DNA of 64,000 nucleotides, taken from Leeuwenhoekiella marinoflava DSM 3653 (GTDB lineage: Bacteria > Bacteroidota > Bacteroidia > Flavobacteriales > Flavobacteriaceae). The DNA lies in the NCBI RefSeq assembly GCF_900129005.1, contig NZ_FQUN01000003.1, forward strand, positions 417,165-481,164, in the 5' to 3' direction. This document shows positions 7,620 to 15,572 of the stretch, one piece after another (position 1 is the stretch's first letter; each line of letters starts with the position of its first letter). A program made the translations under genes and the position numbers. The notes below the pieces were generated by a model. That model worked only from the letters and a program-made list of their open reading frames with translations, was not told where the DNA came from and did not search any database.

Positions 7620-9830
7620 ATGAAAACACTTTTATTCGCCTGTGCTGCCAGCTTAACAGCTTTTGGTACACTCGCACAACAAACACCGCAAGACAGCACA
7701 GACGTCAATAAACTTGATGAGGTTCTCGTAAAATCAATCAGGGTAGATGCAGATTCACCCATTACCTACAGCAACCTTTCTAAAGAAGAAATTAATGAGC
7801 GTAATCTGGGACAAGATTTACCCATTTTACTCAATTATCTGCCTAGTGTAGTAACAACTTCTGATGCAGGATCAGGAATAGGTTATACTGGTTTTCGCGT
7901 TCGCGGAACAGGGAATCAGGGGATTAATGTGACCATTAACGGGATTCCATATAACGATACAGAAAGTCTGGGTAGTTTTTTTGTAAACCTACAGGATTTT
8001 AGCAGTTCTATACAAAGTGTACAGTTGCAACGTGGAGTAGGGACTTCTACTAATGGAGCCGGAGCTTTTGGTGCAAGTTTAAATATACTTACCGATGCGG
8101 CAGACGATAAAGCCTATGCTCAGGTAAGTGCTTCAGGCGGATCGTTTAATACCCGCAGAGCCAATGTGAAATTTGCTACAGGCTTGATTAGCGACCATTT
8201 TAGTTTTTCCGGAAGGCTTTCAACCATAAAATCTAATGGCTATGTAGACCGCGCGAGTTCTGACTTGAAATCTTATTTTTTACAAGGGGAATATCGTAAT
8301 GAAAATACGCTGCTTAAAGCAATCGTTTTTGGAGGTCATGAGATTACGTATCAGTCTTGGAATGGTATTGATAAGCAGACATTAGAAACCAATCGAACGT
8401 ATAATCCCATAGGTTTTCAATATGATGATGCCGGAAATCTGGAAGGTTTTTATGAAAATCAGGTTGACAATTATAAACAAGATCACGTGCAATTATTATG
8501 GAATCAAAAATACGGTGGCGGCTGGTCTACCAATCTGGCATTGAACTATACAATGGGGCGCGGCTTTTTTGAAGAATATGTAGACTCTTGGTATTATGCC
8601 AATGTCAATTTTTCTAACGATGCCACGTTTGATTTTATAGGCTGGGAACCTTATGAAGTAGGTGGAGCGTTGCAAACAGATACCGATTTAATACGCCGTC
8701 GTTGGTTAGATAATCGCTACTATGTTGCGAATTTGACTACCAATTATTCTGATAAAAACATCGATTTTGATGCTGGTATTTTTGGTAGTATTTATACCGG
8801 TGATCACTATGGTGAGATTATCTGGGCGCGTTATTTTTCACAAACAGAAGAGGCTGGTTATCGGTATTATAATGGTATCGCAGATAAAAATGAGTTTACC
8901 ACTTTTGCTAAAGCAACCTGGAGAATTAATGATACGTGGAGTGTATTTGGAGATTTGCAAGGTAGGTTTATTTCTTATGAGACTAATGGTCAGGCTGATG
9001 ATACAACGCCATTTACAATTGATAAAGATTACTCATTTTTCAATCCTAAAGCGGGTTTGACGTTTACTGTTGATGAGTCAAGTAAAGTATATGCTTCTTA
9101 TGCCAGAGCTAATCGAGAACCTAACCGGACCGATTTTGAAAATGGAAATCCGATTCCGGAAAGTTTGAATGATTTTGAGCTGGGATACCGTTTTACTAAA
9201 GATCGTGCGCGTATTTATGCAAATGTGTATTATATGGATTATCGTGATCAACTAGTCTTAACTGGTGCAATTGACGATGTGGGAGCACCAATACGTCAAA
9301 ATAGTGGTTCTAGTTACCGTTTAGGAGTAGAAGTAGAAGCTGGTTTTCAGTTAGGGAGACAATTTGCGATTTCACCCAATATAGCTTTAAGCACGAATAA
9401 AAACCGAGATTTTTTCTTCCAAAGAGATGGTGTTTTACAGAATTTAGGAAATACGAATATTTCTTTTTCACCTAATGTAGTTGCCGGTAATCGTATTGAT
9501 TTTTTCCCGATTCAAAATTTGCGTTTTTCACTGTTGTCTAAATATGTTGGGGAACAATATCTGGGTAATATAGATGCAGCAAGTTCTAAGCTTGAAGCTT
9601 ACTTTATAAACGATTTAAACTTTCAGTATGATTTAGAAGAAATAGGTTTTGCTAAGTCAATTACATTAACCGCTTTGGTTAATAATATCTTCAGTGAAGA
9701 ATATGTTTCTAACGGATATTTTTTCACCTATGATGATGCGAGTTCAGGTAGTGTAACAACTGTTGAAGGAGCAGGATATTATCCGCAGGCAAAAATCAAC
9801 TTTTTAGTAGGAGCTACTGTGCGATTTTAG
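7620..9830 (+). CDS. TonB-dependent receptor, probable thiamine/thiamine-derivative transporter
   Basis: A 736-residue outer-membrane receptor. ATG 7620 is preferred over the upstream 7590 start because it begins a clean signal peptide (MKTLLFACAASLTAFGTLAQ). The plug domain follows (about 45-165), with VRGTGNQGINVTINGIPYN and the typical QRGVGTSTNGAGAFG segment. A 22-strand-type barrel then runs to a C-terminal Phe (VGATVRF), the beta-barrel assembly signal. There is no SusC-type N-terminal CarboxypepD_reg domain. The TPP riboswitch upstream is the main reason for assigning thiamine or a thiamine phosphate as substrate. Riboswitch-linked TonB receptors for thiamine are known in Bacteroides. 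It is transcribed alone, ending at the hairpin at 9851. Confidence 0.88.
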   Translation: MKTLLFACAASLTAFGTLAQQTPQDSTDVNKLDEVLVKSIRVDADSPITYSNLSKEEINERNLGQDLPILLNYLPSVVTTSDAGSGIGYTGFRVRGTGNQGINVTINGIPYNDTESLGSFFVNLQDFSSSIQSVQLQRGVGTSTNGAGAFGASLNILTDAADDKAYAQVSASGGSFNTRRANVKFATGLISDHFSFSGRLSTIKSNGYVDRASSDLKSYFLQGEYRNENTLLKAIVFGGHEITYQSWNGIDKQTLETNRTYNPIGFQYDDAGNLEGFYENQVDNYKQDHVQLLWNQKYGGGWSTNLALNYTMGRGFFEEYVDSWYYANVNFSNDATFDFIGWEPYEVGGALQTDTDLIRRRWLDNRYYVANLTTNYSDKNIDFDAGIFGSIYTGDHYGEIIWARYFSQTEEAGYRYYNGIADKNEFTTFAKATWRINDTWSVFGDLQGRFISYETNGQADDTTPFTIDKDYSFFNPKAGLTFTVDESSKVYASYARANREPNRTDFENGNPIPESLNDFELGYRFTKDRARIYANVYYMDYRDQLVLTGAIDDVGAPIRQNSGSSYRLGVEVEAGFQLGRQFAISPNIALSTNKNRDFFFQRDGVLQNLGNTNISFSPNVVAGNRIDFFPIQNLRFSLLSKYVGEQYLGNIDAASSKLEAYFINDLNFQYDLEEIGFAKSITLTALVNNIFSEEYVSNGYFFTYDDASSGSVTTVEGAGYYPQAKINFLVGATVRF

Positions 9831-9850
9831 AGGATTTTACAGTCAATCTT

Positions 9851-9876
9851 AAAAGCCGGCAGATGTCGGCTTTTTT
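9851..9876 (+). terminator. Rho-independent terminator after the receptor gene
   Basis: The stem aaaagccg / cggcttttt has an 8-base interior and a T tract. It abuts the stop codon of the convergent lipoprotein gene. Confidence 0.85.
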
Positions 9877-10345
9877 AATTTGAAATAATAATATTATTTC
9901 CGTTTTCTGAAACCCGGTATTCAATAAGTGTGTAAGGCAATTCTTGATTGAGATCTTGACCAGTATAAAGCGTGTATCTATTGTCTTCACACGAGCAGTT
10001 TGCTTCTACGCCATTTAAATTCATCGTAGAACAGCTGTTGGGTACGTGATTGGGATCTGTAGCTTCCCAGGCACGTATAGAAGAACCGGTATTTATCACA
10101 AAAATCCCGCGTACTCCTGCGTTAGGCACGTAAATGGCATTTCCGGGAAATTGTAATATTTTATATTCAGGAAAGTTTGTATTTAAATCAATAGAAAATG
10201 AGAGGGGATTGATATTCGGGTTGTTGATGCGGTTGTCGTCAGAGCTACACGAAAAAGCCAGTGTGCAAAAGACAGCAATTAGCCCTCTTTTAAAAATTTT
10301 AATAGAAGATGAGATTGTCAATTTATAAGATTTTAGAAGTAACAA
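9875..10345 (-). CDS. Lipoprotein with degenerate Rieske-like domain
   Basis: A 156-residue predicted lipoprotein. The lipobox LAFSC puts the modified Cys at about residue 33, after a long basic N-region and a hydrophobic stretch. The rest resembles Flavobacteria proteins related to Rieske ferredoxins: a region WEATDPNHVPNSCS, then VEANCSCEDNRYTLYTG, and a final beta segment. Classical Rieske clusters need C-x-H and C-x2-H. Here the cysteines persist but the paired histidines are absent or displaced, so binding of a 2Fe-2S cluster is doubtful. It is monocistronic and divergent from greA. Function is unknown. Confidence 0.65.
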   Translation of the reverse strand: MLLLKSYKLTISSSIKIFKRGLIAVFCTLAFSCSSDDNRINNPNINPLSFSIDLNTNFPEYKILQFPGNAIYVPNAGVRGIFVINTGSSIRAWEATDPNHVPNSCSTMNLNGVEANCSCEDNRYTLYTGQDLNQELPYTLIEYRVSENGNNIIISN

Positions 10346-10373
10346 TTAATAAATTCGTATATTAGCAATACTT

Positions 10374-10399
10374 AATCCCGTTTATTAATGGGATTTTTT
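10374..10399 (+). terminator. Orphan terminator-like hairpin upstream of greA
   Basis: The stem aatccc / gggatt is followed by a T-rich run (tttttt). It lies on the plus strand between the start of the minus-strand lipoprotein gene and greA, with no plus-strand gene directly upstream. It could end read-through from the receptor gene, an antisense RNA over the lipoprotein, or a short leader. Confidence 0.5.
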
Positions 10400-10493
10400 G
10401 TGTTTATATATCAGGGTAAGACTTTACCATAATATAGATACAATTGTTAAACGATAATTACATACATCGCATTGTGCATAAATAAACGAAGTT

Positions 10494-10970
10494 ATGAGTA
10501 AAGTATCATACTATACCGCAGAAGGACTAAAAAAATTAAAAGACGAACTCAATCAGTTAAAGGATGTTGAGCGTCCTAAAGCTTCGCAGGCTATTGCAGA
10601 AGCTCGTGATAAAGGAGATTTGAGTGAAAACGCAGAATATGATGCTGCAAAAGAAGCTCAGGGAATGTTAGAGATGCGCATTTCTAAAATGGAAGAAATT
10701 GTGTCAAACGCACGTATTATTGATGAGTCGCAATTAGACACTTCAAAAGCGTTGGTGCATTCTACAGTAAAGATTAAAAATCAAACCAATGGTCAGGAAA
10801 TGACCTATAAGTTAGTAGCACAAAGTGAAGCCGATCTAAAAAGCGGAAAGATCTCTGTGGATTCTCCTATAGGGAAAGGTTTGCTAGGTAAAAAAGTAGG
10901 CGAAGTAGCTGAAGTAAGTGTACCTAATGGGACTATGAAATTTGACATTCTTGAAATAAGCAGAGCGTAA
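10494..10970 (+). CDS. greA: Transcription elongation factor GreA
   Basis: 158 residues, the normal size. GreA enters the secondary channel of RNA polymerase and stimulates cleavage of backtracked RNA. The N-terminal coiled coil (about 1-75) carries the hallmark tip with GDLSENAEYDAAKEAQ (about 42-57), holding the acidic residues that act at the active site. The C-terminal FKBP-like domain ends with VGEVAEVSVPNGTMKFDILEI. The gene is monocistronic, with a strong bidirectional terminator just downstream. In other Flavobacteria greA is commonly followed by a HIT gene. Here a 9-kb SusCD-peptidase block separates them. Confidence 0.97.
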   Translation: MSKVSYYTAEGLKKLKDELNQLKDVERPKASQAIAEARDKGDLSENAEYDAAKEAQGMLEMRISKMEEIVSNARIIDESQLDTSKALVHSTVKIKNQTNGQEMTYKLVAQSEADLKSGKISVDSPIGKGLLGKKVGEVAEVSVPNGTMKFDILEISRA

Positions 10971-10989
10971 TGCTGTTGGTTTTGGTATT

Positions 10990-11040
10990 AAAAGCTGAGC
11001 TCAATTAATCAATTAAGATATTTTTTTGAGCTCAGCTTTT
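10990..11040. terminator. Bidirectional terminator between greA and the peptidase operon
   Basis: A perfect 15-bp stem (aaaagctgagctcaa / ttgagctcagctttt) flanked by A and T runs on both sides serves the two convergent units. Confidence 0.92.
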
Positions 11041-11050
11041 AAATTTTAAA

Positions 11051-13630
11051 CTACCTCCAGATAAAGTCACCTTCTTCAACAGACCAATCATTACCAAAAA
11101 AACCACTGGCTTTTACGCCTTCAATCCCTTTTGTAATCATGGTTTTGTCAAAAATTAATACATCAGGAAAAGTGGTTCCGTTCTCGAGGTAATCATTTGC
11201 ATAAGCAGCTTTCATACCTTCAATACCAGTGCCTGTTACAACTCCTATACTTGCTTTAGGACTTTGTTTTCTGGGATAAATGAACAATGCACCCCAAGTA
11301 TTTCCGGTAAGTGATTTTGAACCTACTTTCATTGTATTTGTAGTTACCTGTATAGGGCAGTCTTTTAGAAGTTTGTTCCAAGCTGTATTATTGCTCTTAT
11401 TTCCATAGATGATAATATTTTGATTAGGAAAGCTACTTGCTTTAAAATCACGATCCCGTACTACCTCTACGGAACCATTTGCTCGGTACCAAAATTTTTC
11501 TGCATCAAATTTGGCTCTGTTGTAGTACCACTCATTTTCTTCATTAGAACCGTTAGAGGCGTAAACAAAAACCATATTGTTTCTAAAGGCATCTTTAAAT
11601 CCGCCATTCCTATCTGGACCTTTTTTCGAGGCTGAGGGAGCTGTTGTAATTGTCCATTTTTTTGAATTATTTTTTAAGTAAATTGTCTCTTTTGAGGTGG
11701 TAACTAATTGTTGGTTGTCTATAACTAAGGTGTCATTTGCATTTTTTAGGTCTTGTAAATCTATTTGCAAAAGAGCCGTATTTAAGGTGGTTATAACTAA
11801 TTTACCTTTTTCTTTTTTTAACAGAAATGAGCTTATTTCGAAAGGTTTTTCTTGTTGAATAATGCTTACATAGTGGGAGCTAGCAGAGACTCCGGGGGAG
11901 CCGGTGTAAAACTCAATCTCATCGATATCTTCTGATTTTTTGATTTTTCGAGCTTTAAAAAAATCAAAAAGCAACGGGTAATCTACACTCTCGTCTCCAT
12001 ACCAGTGAGTCCCGTCAGGATATTCATAATATGAAAAGTCGTTATGAAAAGTACCAAGTCTTGCGCGCATATCACGGGCTATTGAAGTAGGAACAACATT
12101 GTCTTTCTCTCCATGTAAAACATAGACTCCGTAATGGAGGTAGTTGCGTTTTAATTTTAATGTGCGGCTAGGGTTACCTGCTCTACGAATCATGGAATCT
12201 AAAAGAGCATCAGTTTCGTTATTAAAAGATAGTGTGGTCTTTTTCAAAAACTCATCTTTTGTAATGCCAAACCTATCAAAATTTTCTGCAGGCATTTCTT
12301 TCATACGTTTAATAGAATTGTTGCGATATAGCAGAAGATCGGGATAGCCAGCACAAGGAGCAATAGCTGCAAAACGATCAGGATATGTTGCACCCAGATA
12401 CCATGTGCCATGTCCCCCCATTGAATGTCCTGTTAAATAGGTGTGTTGTTTATCTGTTTTAAGCAATTTTTCGGCTTCGTCAAGAACTTCTAGAGCGTCA
12501 AGTCTTCCCCAGTCTTCCCAGGCAAAACCGTAAGGTCTACGATTTGTAGGAGCTACCAGATGCCCCCAGTCTTTCTGTTTGTATGCATTTGCTTGATTCA
12601 CTGCTTCTACAGAAGCACCGTGAACAGATAAAAATAAGGCCTGATTATCTTTGTCTTTAGTCAGCGAAGGAGCTAAACTATAATACTGAACACTACCATC
12701 AATGTGACTAATAAAAGTATTTTTATGGTGCTTGTACTTTGATTTAACGCTGAGTTCTAACGTGTCTATGCTTAATTTATTTCCAGATTTATCAAGTAAT
12801 GTTATAAAAGCAGTTGTCATTTTTTGAGTTGCTAAATCGTTAGGGACCGGTATTTTAAATGGAACTTTTCTGACGATAAGAGGAGATATATTTGGAAGTG
12901 TAGTGGTGATCTCAGCATGACCTACTTTTACGTGAATCTTTCCATTTATAAACCATTCATCTGTTGCATTCATTACCCTAATCGCACCTAACAAAGGTTT
13001 AGATTCTTCAATTAGAAGATCTGGAAGTGTCAGATCTCTTTTTGTAAATTGAATGGGTTGGTCAGCTTTCAAAAGCCTTGCGCGCATATTACTAAATCGT
13101 CCACCAGAGAGTATAAATTCATTTTTACCTTTGTTGAGTTTTATAGGTATCAAATTCCATCCAAAATCATAATGATCACCCTCGTGAGGTAGACCATTAA
13201 TCAAAACGTTGGTATGGCCCGAAGCATCAAAAATAACAGTTTGTTCAATTTTAGAATTGTATTCTAAATATAGATAACCAGATCTTAGACCTTTATCATT
13301 AAATTCATTTTTTTCTTTTGTTTTTATAGGTTTCCACTCAAGAGTTTCTCCAGAAAAAGAATCTATTATTTTAATTTCTTGAATTGGGGTATTTACTTCT
13401 TTATTCAATATTTCAGCGAAAACAGGGTCTCTTGAAACGGCATCAGTATTATAAGAAAATCCTTTTTTATTTAAAATCAGACCTTCATTAAATAGATGAA
13501 GTATGGTTCCTTCATTAACGTCTTCTACTTTTTCTTTTCCAAAATATTGAACAATGTTTCCTTGTTTGGTTTGAGCAAATGAAAAAGAGGTTATTGTGAG
13601 TAAACTGTATAAAAGCCAGCTAAATTTCAT
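11051..13630 (-). CDS. Secreted prolyl-oligopeptidase-family serine hydrolase
   Basis: An 859-residue exported alpha/beta-hydrolase of the S9 type. A signal peptide covers about 1-19 (FSWLLYSLLTITSFSFA). The N-terminal 330 residues look like beta-sandwich modules. The hydrolase domain follows with nucleophile motif GHSMGG (Ser about 402), an Asp in HGEKDNVVP (about 509) and a His in DGTHWYGDE (about 541). The C-terminal 300 residues form a further domain. It is the third gene of a susC-susD-peptidase operon. This suggests that it trims peptides or esters at the surface for uptake by the SusCD pair. The substrate is not shown by the sequence. An intercistronic hairpin precedes it. Confidence 0.85.
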   Translation of the reverse strand: MKFSWLLYSLLTITSFSFAQTKQGNIVQYFGKEKVEDVNEGTILHLFNEGLILNKKGFSYNTDAVSRDPVFAEILNKEVNTPIQEIKIIDSFSGETLEWKPIKTKEKNEFNDKGLRSGYLYLEYNSKIEQTVIFDASGHTNVLINGLPHEGDHYDFGWNLIPIKLNKGKNEFILSGGRFSNMRARLLKADQPIQFTKRDLTLPDLLIEESKPLLGAIRVMNATDEWFINGKIHVKVGHAEITTTLPNISPLIVRKVPFKIPVPNDLATQKMTTAFITLLDKSGNKLSIDTLELSVKSKYKHHKNTFISHIDGSVQYYSLAPSLTKDKDNQALFLSVHGASVEAVNQANAYKQKDWGHLVAPTNRRPYGFAWEDWGRLDALEVLDEAEKLLKTDKQHTYLTGHSMGGHGTWYLGATYPDRFAAIAPCAGYPDLLLYRNNSIKRMKEMPAENFDRFGITKDEFLKKTTLSFNNETDALLDSMIRRAGNPSRTLKLKRNYLHYGVYVLHGEKDNVVPTSIARDMRARLGTFHNDFSYYEYPDGTHWYGDESVDYPLLFDFFKARKIKKSEDIDEIEFYTGSPGVSASSHYVSIIQQEKPFEISSFLLKKEKGKLVITTLNTALLQIDLQDLKNANDTLVIDNQQLVTTSKETIYLKNNSKKWTITTAPSASKKGPDRNGGFKDAFRNNMVFVYASNGSNEENEWYYNRAKFDAEKFWYRANGSVEVVRDRDFKASSFPNQNIIIYGNKSNNTAWNKLLKDCPIQVTTNTMKVGSKSLTGNTWGALFIYPRKQSPKASIGVVTGTGIEGMKAAYANDYLENGTTFPDVLIFDKTMITKGIEGVKASGFFGNDWSVEEGDFIWR

Positions 13631-13652
13631 TGTGTGTAATTGTTTAAATTAA

Positions 13653-13678
13653 AACGGGTCATTAAATAATGACCCGTT
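13653..13678 (-). promoter_or_regulatory. Intercistronic hairpin between susD and the peptidase gene
   Basis: A perfect 12-bp stem (aacgggtcatta / taatgacccgtt) with a 2-base loop. On the minus strand it is followed by ttttaattt. It may be a partial terminator or mRNA-stabilising hairpin that sets a lower level of peptidase than of SusC and SusD. Confidence 0.65.
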
Positions 13679-13696
13679 AGATTTAATGTTTATAAC

Positions 13697-15556
13697 CTAT
13701 TGTTTAGGTCCTGCGCCATAATTAGGATTTGATTTGTCAAACCATATGCGCTCTGTATTTAAAACTTGAGGAATATTTGAGCCAGTAGTAAAGCCTTGTT
13801 CTGTGTAAGCTTCACTCATGTTTTCAAAGTTTTTGTTGTCTTCTGTAGGTGTTCTTACCGTAAAGCGACGAGGTACAGTTAATGGAGTACCTCCAGCTAA
13901 AAACGGATCTCTCGGTAAGTATTCACTTGCAGTTTTAGGGATTCCTGATCGACGTACAGTTGTCCATAAATCTCCCGGTGTGGCAGCAAAGTTTATGTAT
14001 TGTTGAATATAAACTTTCTCTAAACCATCGCTGCTTAAATTATAAGCTGGCTGATTTAATAGGTCATCAATTTCCCCTTCTTTCAATTTAGTAGCTCCTG
14101 CTTGAGAAAGTGCTGTGTCTGTATAAACAGGATCTTCTTCATAATATGGGAAGCCATTATTCTCAGCCAACATGTCTAAACGTAAAGCAGAATCGCGAAC
14201 ACCTTTATTGAAATAATCTTGTGCGTCATTAGGTAGCGAAGCTCCAAGTAGTTTGAATTCAGCTAAATATAAATTTGTTTCTGCTGAAGTGCCCAAAATA
14301 ACCTGTAGTGGAGGAAAATTATCTGTGCGTTGAATTACGCGACCACCTGGTTTTGTAGGATATGTAAAACTAAATCCGGTACGTGTAATGCGTTCAGCAA
14401 AATTAGAAGTTGAAGCGTATACTTTTTCAACTCCGTCCTTATTAATTCTATTATTAATATTTTGATTAAAATAAATATTGTTTTCAGCTTTAAAAACAGC
14501 ATCAGGAGATAAAGGTACTCCATAATACCTTACCCAAGGTTCTCCAGGGCCTGACCAGCCTTCAAAATCACCTGCTTCATCAAGTACAACATACTGCTCT
14601 ATATATGGAGGTAAGTCTTGCTCTGCATCTATAAATGCTTGAACTACCTCGCCGTTAAATGAGTTTTTATCAAAAAGAACTTTTAAACGCGGATCTTTAT
14701 TTTGAGCCATAAAATCTATAAGGTCTATAGAACCAGCTCCAGCTCCCATAGGGTTACCTGTACCCCTATAATTAATACCTCGTTTATAGATGAAGTCATC
14801 ACTTACGTCATTCATATACCCAGCTGGCGAGTTTGCTACTTCTTCTGCTATAGAAAGAGCTCTTGAAAGATTTGTATTAATCATTCGGGCAGCTATTTTA
14901 AGTTTGAGCAGATTACAAAATTTAGCCCATTTTAAATAGTCACCGTTATAAATAAGATCTTGATCTCCAATCTCAAATTGATTTGTAGCTGACAAATCTT
15001 CAATAGCTGCATCAAGTTCTTCTAACCAGATATCGAATAATTCTTCTTGAGTATCGTATTTAGGTGTAAGCAGAGCAGGTGTTGTGTAAGGAGCAAGACC
15101 AGCTTCTGAATAAACCATAGAGCCATAAAGATCTGTTATGGTAATCGCAGGTTGTATCTGAATAGGGAATGTCATTGCTCTGAGTGCTTTTCTAGCTTCT
15201 TGCTCTGTTTCACTCATGGCATCAATACGAGCTCTAATATCTCTTGTGTTTGGGATAAGAGAATTGTATATATTTTGAGTCCCTACTTCGCCCATTTCAA
15301 TTACATCTTCGCTATTTCCACCTCCAGAAGATGGTGTAGTTACTTGAGTCCAAGGGTAGATATAATCAAAATTATTGTAGAACCAAACCGTATAATCATT
15401 GCCATACATTTGTTCTATGGATTTAGTCATAGAAAATCTCAAATCTGGATCTGAAAGTGAAGAGGGGTCGCTGTTTAATTCTGCAAAATCATCTTTGTCA
15501 CAACTTGCAACTAAGATCATTAGCAGGATTAGTAATGGAGTTATATTTTTTTTCAT
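13697..15556 (-). CDS. SusD/RagB-like outer-membrane lipoprotein (SusD-like_2 type)
   Basis: 619 residues. The signal peptide has lipobox LVASC (Cys about 19), giving a surface lipoprotein. The body matches the SusD-like_2 type: SDPSSLSDPDLRFSMTKSI near the start, a TPR-like helical middle (EELFDIWLEELDAAIEDL, DYLKWAKFCNLLKLKIAARM), and the C-terminal half with ETNLYLAEFKLLGA and the conserved ERIWFDKSNPN tail. It forms the ligand-capturing lid on the SusC partner encoded 16 bp upstream. The neighbouring prolyl oligopeptidase points to peptide-like substrates rather than glycans, because no glycoside hydrolase is nearby. Confidence 0.93.
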   Translation of the reverse strand: MKKNITPLLILLMILVASCDKDDFAELNSDPSSLSDPDLRFSMTKSIEQMYGNDYTVWFYNNFDYIYPWTQVTTPSSGGGNSEDVIEMGEVGTQNIYNSLIPNTRDIRARIDAMSETEQEARKALRAMTFPIQIQPAITITDLYGSMVYSEAGLAPYTTPALLTPKYDTQEELFDIWLEELDAAIEDLSATNQFEIGDQDLIYNGDYLKWAKFCNLLKLKIAARMINTNLSRALSIAEEVANSPAGYMNDVSDDFIYKRGINYRGTGNPMGAGAGSIDLIDFMAQNKDPRLKVLFDKNSFNGEVVQAFIDAEQDLPPYIEQYVVLDEAGDFEGWSGPGEPWVRYYGVPLSPDAVFKAENNIYFNQNINNRINKDGVEKVYASTSNFAERITRTGFSFTYPTKPGGRVIQRTDNFPPLQVILGTSAETNLYLAEFKLLGASLPNDAQDYFNKGVRDSALRLDMLAENNGFPYYEEDPVYTDTALSQAGATKLKEGEIDDLLNQPAYNLSSDGLEKVYIQQYINFAATPGDLWTTVRRSGIPKTASEYLPRDPFLAGGTPLTVPRRFTVRTPTEDNKNFENMSEAYTEQGFTTGSNIPQVLNTERIWFDKSNPNYGAGPKQ

Positions 15557-15572
15557 TTTAGTTTTCTTTTTT

